From Mesostigma viride (lineage: Eukaryota > Streptophyta > Mesostigmatophyceae > Mesostigmatales > Mesostigmataceae), in the NCBI GenBank assembly GCA_009746045.1, contig RPFO01002136.1, positions 62,001 through 126,000 of the forward strand: 64,000 bases of DNA, in the 5' to 3' direction. Positions 1 to 9,953 of the stretch are shown here, one piece after another (positions within the stretch are counted from its first letter, which is position 1; every line of letters starts with the position of its first letter). A model generated the notes under the pieces. It was not told the origin of the DNA, did no database searches, and saw only the letters and a program-made list of their open reading frames with translations. The translations under genes and the position numbers were made by a program.

Positions 1-519
1 ATCTCTAGTTCTTGCGCGTGGTACTGGCTGCAGCATGGCTTGATTTCCCCCGACGATGTGCTTTTCTGATTATGACGTAAGCAGGATGACACCAAGGATG
101 CCAAGGCTTATTACTGCGACGCCAAGAACCCCCAAATCATAACAGGTGCTTGGTTGCCATGCATCTGCTTGCAATTACATGAATTTCTCATAACAATGTG
201 ACGCAATCCGTGGATTACCTCAATTAAAAAAAGAAGAGGGATACAGAAATTCATTTAAAGGGAAATACAGTGGAGGAGGATAAACTAACTTCGATTCAAT
301 TCTCACGTAAATTTCTATTTGGAAATTGCGAATCTACTTGCCAACCTGGTTCACGCCGCTACCCTCGATAGCAACGGGATGTGACTCCATGTCTTGCCCT
401 CCTGTGTCCTCTATTAGTAAACCGGCATCAATGTCAGAACTTGTCGGAAACGATGAAGACGGCCGTCGTCGCTTACGCAGTTGGGATGGCGTGCCGTCCT
501 GCATGTCGTAGGCGCTCAT
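1..519 (-). CDS. 5' end of a second ankyrin-type gene (paralogue of the 11.6-38.2 kb gene), runs off the left edge
   Basis: Exon 1 reads 519 down to 346 (58 codons, starting MSAYDMQDGTPSQL) and ends in phase 0 before a GTTGGC donor. Exon 2 starts at 65 after a TCATAATCAG acceptor and continues off the window with KSTSSGEIKPCCSQYHAQEL. The same arrangement occurs at 38029-38217 and 37254-37724, where exon 2 begins ESASGGSKPCCCQHHTQEL; the intron sequence is also alike. Exon 1 of the two copies shares a GGQ-S-PV-I-SGV pattern. This is therefore the start of a paralogue in the same orientation, about 38 kb away. That it goes on into ankyrin repeats is inferred from the paralogue, because that part lies outside. 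Start codon is the first in-frame Met and is not otherwise supported. Confidence 0.6.
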
Positions 520-2103
520 CTAGTAAGTGATCACTAATTGCGTAATATGGCCACCGCTCAAAGAATGAACATTAGCTGCTGAAAGCTAGTGGTTTCTGTT
601 GAAGAGGACTCGCAAACTTTCGAAGGGAAAAAGAATGTCCGTGCCACTCGTAACATTACTCTCAAGTCTTAAACCTCAGCTAAATGCCTGTCAATGCTTT
701 GAATATTTTCCAGTAGTTTTACGCCATGGCTGGAATGTCGGAACTCTCCTTATCCCTTCTTAGGAACAGAGAGAAAATAATAGAGAAGCGAGTTCTTGAA
801 AAATGCCAACCGATACGACGTGCTGACTGCTGACTGCTGACTGCTGACGAAGACCGAACCAACGGGACGCAGGCTGGTCTGGCTGGACCTGGGCTGTGGA
901 ACCTGGACCAGGCTGGACGCGAGAATTTATGCGCGAATCTTCGCGATGCCTTCCGCGCCAAAATTCGCGGTACCGTCCTTGTACCGTACGGGTGAAACGT
1001 GTGCGGCTGAGCGCACCTTGCACTGCGGCTTGCAGTGTCAGACCACCGGCGCGGGAATAAACTCAACTCAACTCAACAACCCCTTTCCGGAATCGCGGAC
1101 AGTAAGAAAGCATGTGGCCATGGCGACGTGGGTTTGACGCAACTGGCATTCTAAGGCTGCGAAAGTAGGAAGCGACGCTAGAATATGAAATGATTTGTTC
1201 CTTTTTGCTCAGTTTTATTGCGGAAAGCAACCGGTTTGCGTTTTCTCTACTTTCTTTTTATGACCATCGGCGTGGGGGGCGGCCCTGAAATTTCTTGTCG
1301 TAAAGAATTCATGCTCCTGACAGTGATTAAAGTCCAAGTTTCGTGGGCATAACTGATCTTGTAGGATGTGATGACATCGGCAGCATAGTACATCTCATGG
1401 AAACGCCGCTCTGTGTCGATTTCCAGGCATTGGGGGAGGTGTTCGTGAGGCCTGCACAGTGCAAGTCCAATCCTTAAGACCTGACGTCATGGAGGGCAAA
1501 CCTTTCTTGCGCGACGTGCGAAGGATATGCAAATAGAAGGCATAATAGTGCGCCGCGTGGTATCTGATATCGTCTTTTGTCCTGTATGGGTTGTTCATTG
1601 AAAACTGCTGCATCGTTTTCGGTCTTTTGCCTCTAGATAGTCCGCCTTTCCTCAGTTTCCTGCAGGCCATCGTATTGTCATTTTTCAACGCCCTAGCTGC
1701 TTACATGAGATTCGTATATGTTACATCTATGCTTCTACAAGGCATGGCTTTCAACTTGTCTATAACGCACCATGCTTTCCTCGACACGCTTTTTCCAAAA
1801 GTATATTGCTTATAGACAGTATATACTGTGTGAAAACCACGCAGCCTTGTCTAGCACGGGCATCGCCGTGCGTGCGCGGAAGCTAGTGACGAGCTGGCAG
1901 GCCTCTCGTCACTCAAACGTGCTGGAATGAAGGTTACCAATTAGCATAATATTGTTCTTATCGATTTAGTGAAAAGTCATGCAGGTAGACGTCAGCATTG
2001 TCATGTGAGCTGATCTCCCCTTTCGAAACATGTCAGGCATGCCATGTGCAGGAAAAGAGGAGCTGGCAAAGGGATTTGTGCACCGAACCCGCCACACCCA
2101 CAG
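520..2103. other. Region without a recognised gene
   Basis: No exon with convincing homology was found on either strand. Short direct repeats occur (CTGACTG near 825-845, ACTCA near 1060-1075). If SEC6 is intact, its upstream exons should be here or further left, yet no SEC6-like sequence is readable in this stretch. Confidence 0.4.
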
Positions 2104-5100
2104 GACGCGCTCAAGGTGCTGTGCCGCGCCATGTTCAGCGACCCAGCCCTGGCACAGCTCATGGGCCGATTCCTCAAGTCAGGTGGGTGCACAGGGGCCC
2201 AGGGCCAGCGTTAGACACAGTGCACTGTTGGCAAGACGAACAGCACCCCGATGGGTTACAGCGTTTAGGCCAGTGTTTGTTGCTGGTGCGCGTACCCGCA
2301 TGACTGGGCACACAATGGTGTGTCCAGTACGCTAGCCTCGACAGAGCAGACTCTAATATAAACCTGGCCACGCATGTGTTTCTTCAGTTCTTCTTCTTTG
2401 TGTGGTGATGCCCTAGTTTTCTCCACAGCCAGGATCGCTCTCAAAGGTGTCACTGACCACGCAGTCTTGTGACAGCAATGGAGGTACTGTGAGCACCGTA
2501 GCTCCCTTTCTTCATCCAGGATCGCTCGCTCTGAAGGAGTTCCTGCATCCCATCTGCGTTTGCCGCTCATGTTGCCGACTTGACTGTGCAATATTATAAT
2601 GTGTACGTGCTGGGGTGGGATCGGGGGATGTCTTCTGCCTCCCCCCCCCCCCTTACCCATTCTCCCCCACCCCTGTTTTCCCCCTTGCGAACCCACCCTG
2701 ATGCATCTGTACTGCCCGGACTTGGCGGTTGGTTCCAGATTGGTACGACGGCAGCATGACAGCGACGGTGCTGGAGACGCTGCGCGATTACTTCAGCGAC
2801 TTCACTGCATGAGTGGCACGCCGCCGCCCTGCTCATTACTTTCGGTACAGTCATTCACGCCTCAAGTTGGGTTCGCTGAAGTTGTGTTCATGCCTTAAGT
2901 TGGGTCGCAGTTGGCTGCATGGCGAAACCAACTTAAGGCTGCTGGCTGTACCTGTACCAACTTAGTGCGGGAATCGGCTTCTATCACTGCGCGGCACTGT
3001 TTTGGGTGCCGCGACATGCCGACACTTGTGCAGGCCGCCAGCCCTGCGCCACCAAATACTTACAACCTAGAACTAGCTGCGAATCTTGGCCAGCTGGTTG
3101 TCGATTCATCATTGTATTGTACACACAAACGGCTTGTTGTTCAAAGGCGTTCGTCAGATTTGAACCCATCACAAAGGCGACACCATGGCCGACAATGCTG
3201 ATAAGGTTAAATGGAACGAAGCGTTTCCGGGCAACGTCCAAAATTGACGACGCGCATGCCCTACGTAACACACCATGTTAGGCAGGTTTGGCCAACACTT
3301 AGCTGTGTGGTGCTTCACCTGCCGGCGTGCCGGTTACATGACTTACATCCAAGTTACGGCACAAAATACGACGTCGCAACTTCGGTGCAGTCCCCCAGAT
3401 ATTCGGACAGATAGGGGTGTCCCCCTATCTGATCGAAGAAGGGGATTGACTTGCAATCTGTCAGTCATGGTCCCAGTAGCTGCCTTCCAGCGCAGGTTAG
3501 TATCCTTTTTACGTCTCGCGGGTGCTGGCACACAAGAACAGGCTCAGCAAAGGGGCAGCACAATGCTTCTCCCTACCACCAGGATCCTGCCACTATAATT
3601 TCAGATTTTGCTTCAGCTGCCCAGTACTTGTTCTTTTTTTCACTATGTATCAATTTGTGGACGCAATATGCCTGCATCACTTACCATGAATAACTCTTTT
3701 TTTTTTTTCTCCCTCACGCTCCGCTCGTGACTAGCTTTATGAGAATCTAATGCCTCAACTGGCTGCATGCCCCTTCATCCCCTTTCCATCACCCGCTCGC
3801 TGCTATCCCATGAGTCTGTAGTTCTCTGCTGCAACCGGCTCCCTCAAGTGGCTGCATCAAGTGGCTCGCTGGCCAACCATCCTGGTTGCATCATCGGCTC
3901 GCTCCCCCCCTCTCCATCCTTTTGCTCACCCCCCCCCCTTGCAGGTCATGGAGCGCAAGATGCAGCCCGTCAACGACCTGCGCGAGCTGGCGTCCTCCGA
4001 CAGCGTGGAGTCCTTTGTGCTCTCCTTCAACTCCATCCTGCAGAACTCGCCGGGGGCAAACGTGAGCTTGGAGAAGTCGATGTCGATCTTCCCTTGTTTC
4101 CATGCTCCTGACGAAGTAGCTGGAGTTGGGTTTAGCCCGACACGGCACTCTACAGTTGCCTTGCCCACACTGGGCATGGCAGCGGTGTCCTCGCAAGCAT
4201 TCTTTATACTTATACTAACACAGGCATCTGAGAGCACAGGCATCCGAGAGAATTCCCGCCCGTATGCGTGCGCTGCCTGGTGGCCACCAAGCTCGATGTT
4301 GTGGCTGGGCCTAAATTGCCACTGTGCTCCACATCGGAGCATAGCCAGGTTTCCCTCTCATGCTCGTTATCTCCTTGCCCCATGGACCATGTTAGTGATT
4401 GCGACGCTCTCTTAAATCTTGCCAGCCCCTTTCTCCTACAGGATGCAGCCATCTCTCGTGCCTCATGACTGCGGGTGCGCTAGCGCTTGTCTTGGTATGA
4501 TGCCTCCCTTGTCTCGGCATGGCAGCATTTTGGGGCGGGCTTTCTCTGGTTGACTGCTTTGACTTTCTGCCGTGACCGATGCTAACCTGGCCAACCCCCG
4601 CTTGCTGGCTGGCCCAACACCGCTTCTTGCTGCCCAGATCAACTACGTGTCGCGCGTGCTGGCGCTGCGCATGGACATGTCCAAGGCCGACCGCAACGAG
4701 GTGGGTGCACCCGGGAGGCTGGAACTGTGCTGGCAGATGGGCATGGGCGCATGGGCACGACTGGGGGCATATTGGTCATAAGTGGGGCCTTTCAAGCCGC
4801 TGGTGATTAGGCTTGCGTGGGTGCATGCGTGCATGGGGGCAGGGGGCAGGGGGCAGGGGGGCAGGGGGGCACGGGGGCACGGGGGCATGGGGGCATGGGG
4901 CCAGGGGGGAAGGGGGGATTGGGGCATGGGGGCATGGGGGCATGTGGGCGTGGGGGCATGGGGCCATGGGGGCATGGGGGCATGGGGGCATGGGGGCATG
5001 GGGGCATGGGGGCATGGGGGCATGGGGGCATGGGGGCATGGGGGCATGGGGGCATGGGGGCATGGGGGCATGGGGGCATGGGGGCATGGGGGCATGGGGG

Positions 5101-6221
5101 CATGGGGCCATGAGGCATGGGGGCATGGGGGCATGAGCTAGTGAATGGGGTACTTTCCAGAACATGCTGAATATGCACGTGCCTGGAATGTTGCAAGCCG
5201 GTGTCTTTGGGAGTGGAATTTGATTTTCAAGGTCTCCTAGTGAAAGCCCAAGCAGTAGAGCAGAGATGCTGTGGCACTTCGTCCTGAAGGCTTCACGCAT
5301 GTTGGCAATATCAAGGTGTCTTGTCTGCTCTTCGGTGATTTCAGGGAAAAGGCGTGCTACCTGGAGCATTGGAATGGTGTTATAATCCCAGCTTTTTTGG
5401 AACGCCATCAGGCACTCCGGCTTATCCCTGGCAGCGCATCTGGATTTGTCGGCTTTTTGTTGCTGTTAGGTGTGGGCAAACCTATGACAGTATATCATTT
5501 ATATAGTTGAAATGGGCACGATTGGCACAAATTTGGATGACTGGAACTACGCCAAAGTACATGGTTGTTAGGTGTACTGCTCGTGTTATGTGTGTCTATC
5601 TGAGCAGCCGAAACCGAAAATGCATGGCCGTATAGCGTTTGATTTATTTCACAGTAGTTGAACCAGTTATATGGACTTGATCAGCGCATGAGTGGTCTGA
5701 TTTGCCCCGTGTTGATGGTATAGGAGTCGGCTCTTCCAAATCATGTCTGTGGTCGCCGGTTGCCTAGTCAGTGATCCAGCATGTGAAGCTAGCAAACACT
5801 TCACATAATGAATCTAACGTCTTGCGGCGATGCATGCAAACGAAGTTATTACTGAATGGGTTCGACAGCTTTCAGGCATGTTCGCCAATACCATTCCATG
5901 CTTTTCTTACTTCCACAAAGCACCTGTCCCAATCTGCAGTTTCTCCGCTGCCCGATCATATCCTTGCCAATAGTGAATCCTGAAAACATTGCCTGCAAAT
6001 ATTCCGCAACTGCTAATTAGCAAGATTTGTGGCACTACCTCCTTTGGGCAATTACTCTCCAGGTTCTGGAGCAATGCAAAGAGATCTACAACAGCCACCT
6101 TGCCTCCACCAAGGGGCAGCCTACCAACGAGACTTTCTTTTCAGCGGTTCGTGAGCTCATGCCACCACAGCCTGGTGGCAAGGATGCCGGCGGCAAAAAG
6201 AAGGGATGGTTTGGATTGTAA
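2104..6221 (+). CDS. SEC6: Exocyst complex subunit SEC6, C-terminal exons only
   Basis: SEC6 (EXOC3) is a core exocyst subunit that tethers secretory vesicles at the plasma membrane. Visible exons: 2104-2182 (DALKVLCRAMFSDPALAQLM), 2739 to about 2805 (WYDGSMTATVLETLRDYFSD), 3945-4061 (MQPVNDLRELASSDSVESF), 4638-4700 (INYVSRVLALRMDMSKADRN) and 6063-6221 (VLEQCKEIYNSHL, ending in a Lys-rich GKKKGWFGL tail and TAA). Order and wording match the end of plant SEC6, which has a FSDP-G, a GDYFTDV, a DLRELASAES and a VVQECKEIYENS motif. The last three exons are joined in phase 0. Odd points: about 60 residues expected between the second and third exons were not found, the second exon has no clear GT donor before its stop, and the N-terminal roughly 550 residues are absent from the 1.6 kb upstream. 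It may be a truncated copy or have long introns reaching left. Two TGTAA signals follow at 6410 and 6423. Confidence 0.8.
2848..2945. mobile_element. Possible end of a pogo/mariner-like MITE in the SEC6 intron
   Basis: The sequence CAGTCATTCACGCCTCAAGT starts directly after a TA at 2846-2847 and resembles the left end of the element at 17324. A perfect 11-bp inverted repeat CCTTAAGTTGG / CCAACTTAAGG lies at 2893-2903 and 2928-2938. I could not find a convincing matching right end, so only one terminus is claimed. It lies just downstream of the SEC6 exon that lacks a clear donor. Confidence 0.35.
4832..5136 (+). repeat. G-rich octanucleotide minisatellite, unit CATGGGGG
   Basis: About 25 near-perfect copies of CATGGGGG run from roughly 4926 to 5135, preceded by degenerate variants (CAGGGGG, CACGGGGG). 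It sits in the last SEC6 intron. Runs of five G every eight bases on the plus strand make G-quadruplex formation likely. The unit has no stop in any frame, which explains the long Gly/His and Pro/His reading frames on both strands; they are not genes. Confidence 0.95.
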
Positions 6222-6532
6222 ATTACACCTTTCTTGGCACCACGATGAATTGTGAATTCAACGAAAAATGTGGTGGTTGAAGAAGGCCACGATTCAGTTG
6301 TCTAGAAAATGCCGTCCTAACAACTATCAATTCAATATGGTTGTCATGGCATAATCTGTTGCTCGATCTGCCACAATCTCTCCTAAAATCATATTTAACC
6401 TCCATTAGCTGTAAGGAGAAGCTGTAAGGATTAATTAAACACATGCTTCCGTTGGGGAGTCACGAAGCACGAGAGTGCTTGTAATCCCTGAGTGTGCACA
6501 GCGGGCAGGGGGCAGAGACCCCCCCAATGAAG
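6222..6532 (+). other. SEC6 3' UTR and intergenic spacer
   Basis: Two TGTAA motifs at 6410-6414 and 6423-6427 lie 190-205 bases after the stop, a usual position for the chlorophyte poly(A) signal. Nothing else is recognised before the first LINE fragment. Confidence 0.45.
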
Positions 6533-6860
6533 CTCCATGAACACCATTGCTGGTGGAGCAGCCCTGCGCCCTACCCCGGATCGTCAAGCGTTCAAGGTCG
6601 TCATTCTGACGATCCTGACCTACGGCGCCGAGACATGGACGCTGACGCAGGAGCTGGAGAAACAACTCGACGGCAACGTCACCAAGATGCTGTGCAAGGG
6701 TCATTTGGTTTGCACATTAGCAATGAGGATTTGTAAATTGATTTACCATACGTTTCGACGACATTCTTAGGCACAGGTGCCTGGCTGGGCCTAGCCGGGC
6801 ACCTGGCCCACATGCACAGTTCAGGTAGACACATCAGATAGTCTAGCTGGCAGCAATGTC
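6533..6860 (+). mobile_element. LINE fragment, C-terminal reverse-transcriptase region (copy 1)
   Basis: Reads LTYGAETWTLTQELEKQLDG, the conserved block after the palm domain of many non-LTR reverse transcriptases. It is a decayed version of the copies at 7.34-8.27 and 8.29-9.57 kb: the following RHRRLGLAGH block is shifted out of frame by indels. No hairpin/tail end was seen for this copy. Confidence 0.8.
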
Positions 6861-7340
6861 GCGTTTGCGTGCATGCAACTATCTCCAGCAACACTAATTG
6901 ACCTCCCCCTCACAACTGTTGAGTTGTCTTCATGGGGTTAAACTCCTCGAACAGCCCATAGCAGCCCCCGTGAGTGGTTGCATGTCATTGCCATGACGAT
7001 GCTTGATAGGATTGACTGACGTGGTTTGATCCGTTTAAGGGATGTTGTTGGCATTGTGGACGAGAAACGTTCTGCTGACTCGGGAGCAGTCCCGGGAAAG
7101 GGCTGGTTCGTCGTTGGCCAGCGTGCCAGTAGCTGGGACATGAGCGCAGAGTCACGCAGTTGATATAGATTATGACGTAAGTAAACACTGTTGTGCCACA
7201 GTGGCGTCATGGTCGGTCTGTGGTGATATCGATGGGTCTCAAGGATATTTACTCTTACAATTGCGGCAGCACAACTCGGCATTCATTGTAATTTGTCAAA
7301 TATGTTATGGAATGAATTGTTTGGGCATGGCTTTCATCAT

Positions 7341-8265
7341 AAAAAACGGAGGCCCTGGCCCTTGGCATGGCAGGGCCCCCACCCACACTCCGCCTCTTAG
7401 ACGATGCCGAGGTCAACTACCCTCCTTCAGGCCGCTTCAAGCTGCTCGCCAGTTGGCTTCCCGACTGCGAGGACGACATGACGACGTACACGGATCGGCA
7501 TGGCGTGGGCGCACCTCCATGACCACCGCCGCTGGTGGAGCAACCCCGCCCTACCCCGCATAGTTAAGCGTGACCTCTTCAAGGTCGTCATTCTGACGAT
7601 CCTGACCTACGGCGCCGAGACGTGGACACTGACGCAGGAGCTGGAGCAACGACTCGACGGCGCCGTCACCCGAAGATGCTGCGCCAGGCCCTTAACATCC
7701 CCCTTGGTTTGCACATTAGTAATGAGGATTTGTACGCTGATTCGCCCTATGTTTCCCACATTACTAGGCACAGGCGCCTGGGCCTAGCCGGGCACGTGGC
7801 CCGCACAGATCAGGTAGATCGATACATCAGATAGACTAGCTGGCACCAAGCCCGCCCAGCCTGGGCGATATGTCCTCACCTGGCGTGCCCCCGGCCGCGC
7901 GCGGCAGGGCTGCCACCCGTGGACTTTTCGTGATAGACTCGGCATATACATGTGCTACACTAGACGTGACGGGCTCACACCCGGGCAGCCTCCTGGTTTG
8001 TCTGTAATATGGAGGCAGATGGTGCGCAAGGATAGATGGCAAGTAGTGATGAAGGAGACCACCCCCAATGAGCCTGTGGGGGCTCCGCGTGTGACCATGC
8101 AAGTATGGCATTCATAGCGATTTGGGCCGCGGTGCCCACACCCCTGTAACTAGCTGGGACCTAGATAGCCTATACCATCCATTCCATCCCATGTTCCCCT
8201 CCCACTGAGGACTTGTGCTCACGTGACGCAGTCACGTGTCTATTAGTTAATTAATTAATTAATTC
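7341..8265 (+). mobile_element. LINE fragment with 3' end and (TTAA)n tail (copy 2)
   Basis: Contains PPSGRFKLLASWLPDCEDDM, then ALPRIVKRDLFKVVILTILT, YGAETWTLTQELEQRLDGAV and, in another frame, LGLHISNEDLYAD and RHRRLGLAGHVARTDQ. This is the C-terminal part of a LINE reverse-transcriptase ORF. Single-base indels break the frame (for example after the LDGAVTR block). The 3' UTR ends CACGTGACGCAGTCACGTG (8220-8238), a perfect 8-bp stem with a 3-base loop, and then (TTAA)n at about 8246-8264. 5' truncated. Confidence 0.85.
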
Positions 8266-8289
8266 ATCATAAAGCAGTATTGCAATCTT

Positions 8290-9573
8290 TATCATCGGCT
8301 GGCCTTTACTAGCTGACCTTATTTATGCCGACGACATCACGCTCATATCGAGAAGCAGGAGTCTGCCCAACTTTGGCTGTACTGCTAGCTGGCGCTCGAG
8401 GCTCGGGCGGTTGGTCTAGAAATCAGCCCCAAAACGGAGGCCCTGGCCCTCGGCATAAGTAAGTAACGGTAAGTAAGTACTTGCGTGTCATGCGCAAAGG
8501 CATGCCACGGAGTACTATGCTAATCTCATTAGAAAAAAAATTACACAAAAGTTTAAACAAATATCGTCTGCATCATCCCCCAACTGTTAAGCACTAGATG
8601 GGGATGTAATCCTCATCCGAGCTGTCCTCTACTGTAATGGCAGACGAGGCGGTAGTGTAGCGGCTATCCTCAGGACCAATAACCCTCGGCATGGCAGGGC
8701 CCCCACCCACACTCCGCCTCTGAGACGATGCCGAGGTCAACTACCCTCCTTCGATCAGGCCGCTTCCAGCTGCTCGCCAGTTGGCTTCCCGACTGCGAGG
8801 ACGACATGACGACACGGATTGGCATGGCGTGGGCGCACCTCCATGACCACCGCCGCTGGTGGAGCAACCCCGCCCTACCCCGGATCGTCAAGCGTGACCT
8901 CTTCAAGGTCGTCATTCTGACGATCCTGACCTACGGCGCCGAGACGTGGACACTGACGCAGGAGCTGGAGCAACGACTCGACGGCGCCGTCACCCGAAGA
9001 TGCTGCGCCAGGCCCTTAACATCCCCCTTGGTTTGCACATTAGTAATGAGGATTTGTACGCTGATTTGCCCTATGTTTTCCACATTATTAGGCACAGGCG
9101 CCTGGGCCTAGCCGGGCACGTGGCCCGCACAGATCAGGTAGATACATCAGATAGATTAGCTGGCACCAAGCCCGCCCAGCCTGGGCGATATGTCCTCACC
9201 TGGCGTGCCCCCGGCCGCGCGCGGCAGGGCTGCCACCGTGGACTTTTCGTGATAGACTCGGCATGGACATGTGCTACACTAGACGTGACGGGCTCACACC
9301 CGGGCAGCCTCCTGGTTTGTCTGTAATATGGAGGCAGATGGTGCGCAAGGATAGATGGCAAGTAGTGATGACGGAGACCACCCCCAAGCCTGTGGGGGCT
9401 CCGCGTGTGACCAAGTATGGCATTCATAGCGATTCGGGCCGCGGTGCCCACACCCCTGTAACTAGCTAGGACCTAGATAGCCTATACCATCCGTTCCATC
9501 CCATGTTCCCCTCCCACTGAGGACTTATGCTCACGTGACGCAGTCACGTGTCTATTAATTAATCAATTAATCA
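8290..9573 (+). mobile_element. LINE fragment with RT YADD motif and 3' end (copy 3), interrupted by a nested insertion
   Basis: Begins within the RT palm: LIYADDITLISRS at about 8319-8360 carries the catalytic YADD. It continues with the same blocks as copy 2, to which it is nearly identical, and ends with the hairpin CACGTGACGCAGTCACGTG (9532-9550) and a TTAA-type tail. A 226-bp insertion at 8457-8682 splits it. Copies 2 and 3 lie head to tail, so copy 3 either inserted next to copy 2 or arose by local duplication. Confidence 0.85.
8457..8682 (-). mobile_element. 5'-truncated retroelement nested in LINE copy 3, with (ACTT)n tail and 10-bp target duplication
   Basis: The insertion is flanked by identical 10-mers CCCTCGGCAT at 8447-8456 and 8683-8692; the uninterrupted LINE copy at about 7.36 kb has a single version of the site. 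On the minus strand it reads the end of an ORF with an acidic tail, TVEDSSDEDYIPI and a stop at 8594-8596. About 110 bases of 3' UTR follow, then a tail of ACTT units next to the target duplication. This is the form of a target-primed non-LTR insertion of a second family. The family itself is not recognised. Confidence 0.75.
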
Positions 9574-9752
9574 TCGGCTGGCTGCGCTGCCTGTACGTCA
9601 TGAAGGCGGTGGTGCCGTCAAGGACCACACCTATCCTTTTCACCTTTTTAAAATGAGTGAACAACGCACTTTAATCTGACGAGAAAGCCATGCCAGCAGC
9701 TCACTGCTGCCTGGCCACCACGCTTACCTCGGCCCCTGTCTGTGCGTATTAA

Positions 9753-9807
<55 letters not shown>

Positions 9808-9953
9808 ATCCATTCGATCCATCCCATGTTCCCCTCCCACGGAGGACTTATGCTCACGTGACGCAGTCACGTGTCTTTTAATTAATAATTAATTATTCCA
9901 CCCCATCCCATGCAGATCCATCCCACTGAGGACTTTTGCTCACGTGTCGTAGT
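9574..9953 (+). mobile_element. Further LINE 3'-end fragments and an (AATA)n microsatellite
   Basis: (AATA)n fills about 9750-9808. It is followed by a third copy of the LINE 3' end with hairpin CACGTGACGCAGTCACGTG at 9855-9873 and an AT-rich tail to about 9896. A fourth, degenerate copy (CACTGAGGACTTTTGCTCAC) lies at about 9925-9945. The 9574-9750 stretch is of unknown origin. Confidence 0.7.

Noticed and set aside
4643-5408. Long Pro/His- and Gly/His-rich frames on both strands
   Set aside because: They are translations of the CATGGGGG octamer array in a SEC6 intron; the unit has no stops in any frame.
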